Positions 58,901-64,000 of a stretch of 64,000 nucleotides of DNA are shown piece after piece. The notes beneath the pieces were generated by a model that saw only the letters and a list, made by a program, of their open reading frames with translations, was not told where the DNA came from and made no database searches. This stretch comes from Danio rerio (lineage: Eukaryota > Chordata > Actinopteri > Cypriniformes > Danionidae), in the NCBI RefSeq assembly GCF_049306965.1, contig NC_133186.1:31822001-31886000 (forward strand), given 5' to 3'. The translations under genes were made by a program, and so were the position numbers. Numbering within the stretch: the first letter of the stretch is position 1; every line of letters starts with the position of its first letter.

Positions 58901-60595
58901 CGTACGAAAATGTACGATTTTAAAAAGGAGGCGTAGCACCTAACCCTACTCCTAACCCCTACTGTCATTGAGTAATGAGCAAATCCTAATAAATTGTATG
59001 AATTAGATCAGTGGTTCCCAACCTGGGGTCCGCGCCCCCCTAAGGGGGGCGCCAGAGTTCACAAGGGGGGCGCGGGAGAGGATAAGTATTGAGGTAGAAA
59101 AAGGCATAAAAATGCTCCACTATTATATAGGGCTGTACAATTAATCGAAAATCCGATTTCGATTTCAAACGATTATAAAAAAGCATTAATCAAGATAAAC
59201 GATTATATGCATCATATACCGCCACCTTTCCAGCTGTGCACGCGTTGCTCTTTAAAGCGCGAATGTGTGTGTGCAGCACGCACACGCAGCCAGAAGCATG
59301 CGGCCAGTCAGCATTCGCTCTCATTTGCACACTGAGACGAGCAGAGGAGCGCAGACATCTAAAGTCATTAACGTGAGCGCTTTAATGGTCAAATAGGTGT
59401 CAAAACGCGGTGTTTCGTGATTATTTATATTAGCCCCCATTTGTGTAATAAACAAACAAGTTGAGAATCAATAGACGTGAAAGAGAAACCATTAAAGAGA
59501 CAGCGCGAAATATTCCTGCTGCCGCCTGTTTTATCATTAATCAAACATAACGAGAAAATGTTTCTCTGAAGGATTTTTGTAGCTAAAGTGTTTTTCTTAC
59601 AGTGAAGATGCTTAAAGCAGTTTGTTTAATATTTTTATTTAATTGTATTTATTTCTCTTTCCTTTGCAGGCTGGAAAATAACTGTATGTTAACACTTGAA
59701 GTCAGAATTATTAGCCCTCCTGAATATTAGCTGAATATTAACTTTTCCTGCCCAATTTCTGTTTCATAGAAAGAAGTTTTTTTTTCTGAACATAAAAGTT
59801 TTGATATATCATTTCTAATTACTGATTTATTTTATCTTTGCTGTGATGACAGCACATAATATTTTACTAGATATTTTTCAAAATACAACCATTCAGATTA
59901 AAGTGCAGTTCAAAGGCTTAATTAGGGTAATTAGGCAAGTCATCAAAAATATTTATTGCTTAAGGGGGCTAATAATATTGACCTTAAAATAGCTTTCAAA
60001 ATATTTAAACTTGCTTTTATTCTAGCTAAAATAAAACAAATAAGCCTAGAAGAAAAATATTAGAGGAAATACTGTTAAAATTCCTTGTTCTGTTAAACAT
60101 AATTTGGGAAATATTTATAAAAAAAAAATTCTCAGGAGCGCTAATAATTTTATTGTATTTTTTCTGATACTCGTTTTGAATAATCGTGATTACAATTATG
60201 ACCAAAATAATTGTGATTATGATTTTTCCCAATATCGAGCAGCCCTACTATTATATATGTATTTTTTAGTACCAAAAAAAAAAATCAAAACACATGCTTA
60301 AAATTCCAACATAATAGTAAAAATAATTAAAATAAATAACTTTAAATAATTATTTAAATTTTGCTCACTTGCGCAATGTGGTTGTCCAACGTCTCGTAAA
60401 GGCAAAATCAAAACAAAAATGGCAGAGAAACGTAAATGCAATGATTCTTTAGAGGTGAAGAAAAAGATTAGACAGTATGTCAAAGCCTACCTAAATTTTG
60501 GTTTTATTGAAGGCCAAGACAAGTTAAAACTGATTATTTTATATTTTGTATACATATTATATATTAATATTACACAAACACACACATACTGTATG

Positions 60596-60654
<59 letters not shown>

Positions 60655-62370
60655 TACATATGTGTGTGCGTGCGTGTGTATTTATATGGTGGGGGTGCTC
60701 CAATGTTTGTATATGTTCATGGGGGGGGGCCCTAAGAAAAAGGTTGGGAACCACTGAATTAGATCGTGTGAATTCATACGAATTAGCCACTAATCTAAAA
60801 AGTTTGAGATTGCCGTGAGATTGGGTTGGTTTTACACTTAAAATACTACACTATAAACAAGGCATTTTCCAAAGGTATCACTATTTATGACCTTTTTAGT
60901 GAAGACGTTTTGGTTCTCCTGGACGTGTTTATACCAGACAGACTTCAGAACAGAAGCAAAGGGCGTCACACCAATACCAGCACCAACCAGCATCACCGCT
61001 TCATAACGAAAGACATCTTCACTGGCTGTCCCAAACGGCCCGTCCACTGCCATCCTACATGGAGGACAACAGACAACATTAATGGATGACAAACATACAA
61101 CATTTAACAGTGCTACAGTTGAGCATTGTGTTGTTTGCATTAGTAGACTTTTAAGTCCTCAACAGTAAAAGTTAGAAATGAAGAAACACATAAGGAGAAA
61201 TGGCTACCAAAATTCACAGATGTTGAAATCAACGCATTGCCAACCATCTCACACAGAAACCTCCTCTCCCATCACTTCTCTTTTTTCAACAGCGATTGTT
61301 CACCCACATCCCCTTTTTCACACACGTATTTTCCTACTTTACATGAGAGACTTACTGGTACTATTAAAAAGCCCACAGCTGTGTTATTTGAATTGGACTT
61401 GCACCTGAGAAACCTTACATTACAGAGGCAATTCACCCTAAAATGACCATTTTGTCATGACTTATTCACTCCTCATGTTGTTCAGATGATTTTGAAGAAT
61501 GTCCATGTAATGAATATATACTTTGATGTGTTCATATATTCAATTAAATGTAACAAATAAAAATCCAACGTTCAAATGTTTGTTCTGGAAATGTATGCTA
61601 ATGAACGATATTTGGACTTAACCACGCCAACTTCGCTAAGTGCTGCAAAACTATAGTTATACAACTTTTAGTGAGGAAGGAGGATAGGCTGACGTCTATA
61701 TTTTTTAATGCCATGCGATCTACCCACGATACCTTTGCGATCGACGTATTGGTCACCCCTGCTTTAAGCTTTCATTATTCTGTATATACGGCATATATAG
61801 TTCTAGGGTCAGGAAGTTCATTAGTACTCAATATTGTAATGTATTACTTTCAAAAGTAACTTTCCCCAACACTGTCCAAAATAATATCATAAATGTGAAC
61901 TGTTCCTTGAAATAACTCACTTTGATGGTGTCCAACAAAATGTTTTATGTTTTATCAACATCACCATCATATATTTCCAAATATGTATGACTTTCTTTGT
62001 TTTGGTGTAGAAGATTGTCTATACCCTATCCCCCCTCAAATTGATAGCTGTCCAATACGGTATTGAGAATGAACCAGGTTTACAGCAGCATGAGGGTAAG
62101 TTCTCATCAATCTTACTTTGGTAGTGTCCAAGCATCCAGCACCGCAGTCTTATCCCCTCCACAGGCAGAGTAAAGTGCCTGCGTCCAGTCCCCTACGATT
62201 CGGATGTGCACGCTGAAGTGGTCTTCCTCCGGGGCAGAGGTGAGGGTGAAGGGATGCCATTCTAACTGAGAGATCGACGGGCACATCATGAAAATATATT
62301 GGCCCACCTCCATCTTAAAGCCTTTCTTCTTCATCTGCAGCTCAAGGGTTTTGGAAGGGTGCGTTACAAC
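54860..62370 (-). CDS. cybb: Cytochrome b-245 heavy chain, gp91phox/NOX2 (5' exons outside window)
   Basis: This phagocyte NADPH oxidase core passes electrons from NADPH through FAD and heme to oxygen. Five exons on the minus strand: 62370-62117, 61054-60892, 57404-57258, 55181-55057 and 54977-54860. They total 807 nt, 268 residues plus TGA, corresponding to about residues 303-570 of the 570-residue human protein. Visible motifs are the FAD site [12 protein letters not shown], the NADPH site [31 protein letters not shown], and the canonical end FIFNKENF. The membrane heme half must lie right of the window. NOX1 shares several motifs, but the [20 protein letters not shown] context and the position next to dynlt3 favour cybb. 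Confidence 0.95.
55506..55615. repeat. Two-tier hairpin element start
   Basis: Inner arms 55539-55556 and 55579-55596 (TATATCGGCACTGGTGGG and its complement) are perfect over 18 bp around a 22-base loop. Outer arms 55506-55516 and 55605-55615 (CAATATCACAC and its complement) are also perfect. The rest of the inserted element probably runs to about 55912. Confidence 0.8.
55915..55967. repeat. (AT)n microsatellite
   Basis: About 26 AT units in the cybb intron 55182-57257. Confidence 0.97.
56030..56600 (-). mobile_element. SINE3 (5S rRNA-derived SINE), antisense, longer copy
   Basis: The 5S-like head lies at 56518-56560 (antisense GAAGCTAAACAGGG). The body shows GGTCCTGAC-type, AAGACGGCGCTCACTGACATT and GACAACGGTGCCAGTGCGCT blocks. 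The tail ends with a CCCAAAGCGCTTCATAATC core at 56070. Head partly deleted relative to the 53690 copy. Confidence 0.82.
56929..57185. mobile_element. TTTAAAGTGATAGTTCACTCAAA-type MITE
   Basis: Starts TTAAAGTGATAGTTCACTC. Interior AAGAAGATATTTTGAAGAAT and its inverted CTTCCAAATATCTTCTTCTG pair. The right end is decayed near 57170. It ends just before a cybb exon. Confidence 0.75.
59128..60247. mobile_element. hAT-type non-autonomous element, third layer, 1120 bp
   Basis: Ends TAGGGCTGTACAATTAATCG and the reverse TAGGGCTGCTCGATATTGGG, with the perfect 8-bp duplication CTATTATA at 59120-59127 and 60248-60255. It lies wholly inside 59009-60756. Confidence 0.9.
59692..60155. mobile_element. Tc1-type MITE, innermost layer
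   Basis: Left TTGAAGTCAGAATTATTAGC, interior TAACTGATTTATTTTATCTTTG (fragment) and CTGTTAAACATAATTTGGGA, right GCTAATAATTTTATTG. The two ends are decayed but the body fits the family seen at 18660 and 52613. Confidence 0.8.
60596..60652. repeat. (AT)n microsatellite inside the hAT layer
   Basis: About 28 AT units. Confidence 0.96.
61055..62116. other. cybb intron between exons 62117 and 61054
   Basis: No element was recognised. It includes a pyrimidine-rich stretch with CTCCTCTCCCATC near 61262 and a near-repeat of AATGTAACAAATA. Not coding. Confidence 0.45.
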
Positions 62371-62449
62371 CTGTAAAGTAGCAATGAAATGATGAGAATA
62401 AGAAATTGAATGATTCTTTGAATGTAGGAGAGTAACTGTACCCACATAC

Positions 62450-62640
62450 ACTGTAAAACCTGCAGGGTTCCACACAATTTATTTATATCATTTAAGTTAA
62501 CTTAACAAATTAATGTGGATTGAACATAAAACAATTAATTTGTCCCCAAAAAAATCTCAAGAATTGTGTTGATTCAGCTCATTTTAAATAAGTATTTTAA
62601 ACAAACAGCAAGCATATTTTTTGTATGTAGTCATACAGAA
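62450..62640. repeat. MITE fragment (CACTGTAAAACC type)
   Basis: Starts CACTGTAAAACCTGCAGGG and shares GTGGATTGAACATAAAACA with 53370-53390. The right end is not clear. Confidence 0.55.
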
Positions 62641-62695
62641 AATCTTTGTTAAAGTTTTTTGTTTTATTTTAGTATGCAAGAGAGACAAAATACTG

Positions 62696-63080
62696 TTTCA
62701 AGAGTTCACACTTAGCTGATGATTGATTATTAAGCATGTTTGGCATGCTGTCCCCGGAGAGAGCCCTGAGTTTATAAGACCCTCGGGCCCATGGCTCCCT
62801 CTCGTTTGCAGGGAGAGAGAGGAATTTGACCTTAGGTAGGTCTCGATAACTGAGAGAGATATACTGCTGATTAAAAGCTAATTAATCTATTATTAAGCTA
62901 ATTGATCTATTGTGCTGATTTGGTTTGGTCAATTCACCTATGTCGCAAGTTTTTGGACTGTGGGAGGAAACCGGAGAGACAACAGTGCTAACCACTGGGC
63001 TGCCGTGCTGCACTATCAAGGAAAAGGGAGGAGGAGTAGTGGTAGAAGGCGGGATTCTTCAAGATGAAGATAACTGAGGT
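62696..63080. repeat. Dispersed repeat, copy 2 of 2 in window
   Basis: Same order of blocks as 11200-11700: TTTCAAGAGTTCACACTTAG, GGCATGCTGTCCCCGGAGAG, GTTTTTGGACTGTGGGAGGA, CAGTGCTAACCACTGGGC and GGGATTCTTCAAGATGAAGA. It is shorter in the SINE-like middle. Confidence 0.75.
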
Positions 63081-64000
63081 AGGAAACTCTGGTTATTTAT
63101 ACCGAGTTTGAAATCTAGAGTGAGTAAAAGGGCTTGCAAAAATCGCCTTTAGTGGGCAAAGAACCATATATTATTTGTCACGACACTGATTACAATATAT
63201 TAGGGCTGTGAGATTTGACTAAATATATGATGCATGGAAAGAATAAGTCTGTTGTTTCATATTATGCTTCACTGTGTTTTTCATGGTGTCAGAAAATACT
63301 TTGCTTATAGTAATACTTTTTCATAATTTTTATGAACCAATTTTATACGCTATTGTGGGGATGCAGACACAAACATGAATAACAGCATTGTGAGAAACTT
63401 GCAGTCTTGAAAGTACAAACAATGTTAACATTTTGCATTTTATTTAGCTATATTTGTTATTAATACTTTAATGTTGGACCTGTTATCAGTTATTTTAAAA
63501 ATGGTTTATATTTTAATAATACTATTTATTTCTGCATTTTAATCCAACATTTGCACTAAAGTTTTAAATGATGTAAGAAATATGATCACATAAAAATGAT
63601 TGTATGGCATTTAGCATAAATGACATCAAAACGACAAACGTATCCAACAAACACCATGATGCAAGGTTAAAGCTTCCAACAACAACTGAGGATTAAATTC
63701 AAGATTATTTATCAATATCAACGTTAACAGCACAGGGAATCCTCTTGAACTGTAGTTATGTAATGAACATCGGTTTCCTCTACTATCCAAGCTAGTGAAA
63801 TTATTTCTTGCTATACCTGACACCAGCACACAAAGTGAAAGAAATTTTCTTTGGCCGGCAACACAGTAACAAGGCAAAGAGCAAGCCTGCATCCCTCTCA
63901 CATGGATGTGCTTGTATTTCTAAATGCAAGATCCATGAGCTTGACCAAAGACTGTCTGTGACTAGAGGATGAGAGCAGGGATGACTTGTGTTCTGTATAA

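Larger units (their letters stand above)
59009..60756. mobile_element. hAT element (Charlie-like ends), second layer
   Basis: Inverted ends CAGTGGTTCCCAACCT are perfect over 16 bases, and the 8-bp duplication AATTAGAT is perfect (59001-59008 and 60757-60764). A plus-strand fragment 60419-60516 starts [16 protein letters not shown] and reaches YLNFGF, similar to the N-terminal part of ZBED5/SCAND3-like hAT transposases. The remaining transposase is absent. An (AT)n array lies at 60596-60652. Confidence 0.9.
58832..60826. mobile_element. Outermost layer of a four-level transposon nest (palindromic MITE)
   Basis: The left arm 58832-58900 (GATCTCACGAGGAAACG, TTTAGTGGCTAATTTGTACGA) is the inverse of the right arm 60765-60826 (TTCATACGAATTAGCCACTAA, GCCGTGAGATTG). 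The rest of the host MITE reaches the duplication AATTAGAT, where a hAT element split it. Confidence 0.82.
62371..64000. other. cybb intron leading out of the window
   Basis: Contains a CACTGTAAAACCTGC-type MITE fragment (about 62450-62640), the second copy of the dispersed repeat (62696-63080), and AT-rich sequence to the edge. The preceding cybb exon (end of the membrane half) was not found here. Confidence 0.55.

Noticed and set aside
54860-62370. NOX1 as identity of the oxidase gene
   Set aside because: Some blocks resemble NOX1 (CPSIS), but the [16 protein letters not shown] and [13 protein letters not shown] contexts and adjacency to dynlt3 favour cybb.
63626-63901. Possible cybb exon on the minus strand
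   Set aside because: The 91-codon frame lacks the expected membrane and RFWRSQQKVV-type sequence before VVTHPSK; no match to NOX proteins was seen.

Overview
This looks like nuclear DNA of a cyprinid fish, almost certainly zebrafish (Danio rerio) or a close relative. The evidence is multi-exon vertebrate genes with GT-AG introns, very AT-rich introns, long (AT)n and (TCTA)n arrays, and many copies of repeats typical of zebrafish: DANA-type tRNA SINEs, 5S-rRNA-derived SINE3, Tc1/mariner MITEs starting CAGTTGAAGTCAG, and hAT MITEs starting CAGGGGTGTCC. The species call is inference from these families; nothing was searched.

Layout. (1) 317-13050 (+): the 3' twelve exons of gucy1b2, the beta-2 subunit of NO-sensitive guanylyl cyclase, ending in the prenylation box CSIL. 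The first exon or exons lie left of the window. (2) 15652-25739 (-): complete plekha3 (FAPP1), eight coding exons, 298 residues. It converges on gucy1b2. (3) 28964-47721 (+): rpgr, the retinitis pigmentosa GTPase regulator. Thirteen exons encode the RCC1 propeller and linker. They lead into one long terminal exon (41825-44512), the counterpart of human ORF15, and four more exons downstream (45958-47721) provide the alternative prenylated C-terminus (CSLL). (4) 48700-51582 (+): complete dynlt3, a Tctex1-type dynein light chain of 115 residues. (5) 54860-62370 (-): the last five exons of cybb (gp91phox/NOX2), covering the FAD/NADPH-binding half. Its 5' exons lie right of the window.

The order rpgr-dynlt3-cybb, with cybb opposite in strand to the other two, matches the arrangement on human Xp, so the right half is an old syntenic block. 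gucy1b2 and plekha3 are not X-linked in human, so they adjoin it here through rearrangement. There is no operon-like cooperation. rpgr (connecting cilium transport) and dynlt3 (dynein) are both microtubule-transport genes. gucy1b2 and the long-tailed rpgr isoform both end in CAAX boxes.

No wholly new gene system was found. The most informative non-genic structures are: a four-deep nest of DNA transposons in a cybb intron (about 58832-60826) with two perfect 8-bp target duplications; a hAT MITE whose target duplication contains the gucy1b2 stop codon; two hAT MITEs inserted back to back at one site; a TTAA-flanked element inside a Tc1-type MITE in rpgr; and a two-tier hairpin at 55506-55615. 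Exon borders were read by eye from splice consensus, reading phase and recalled family sequences.
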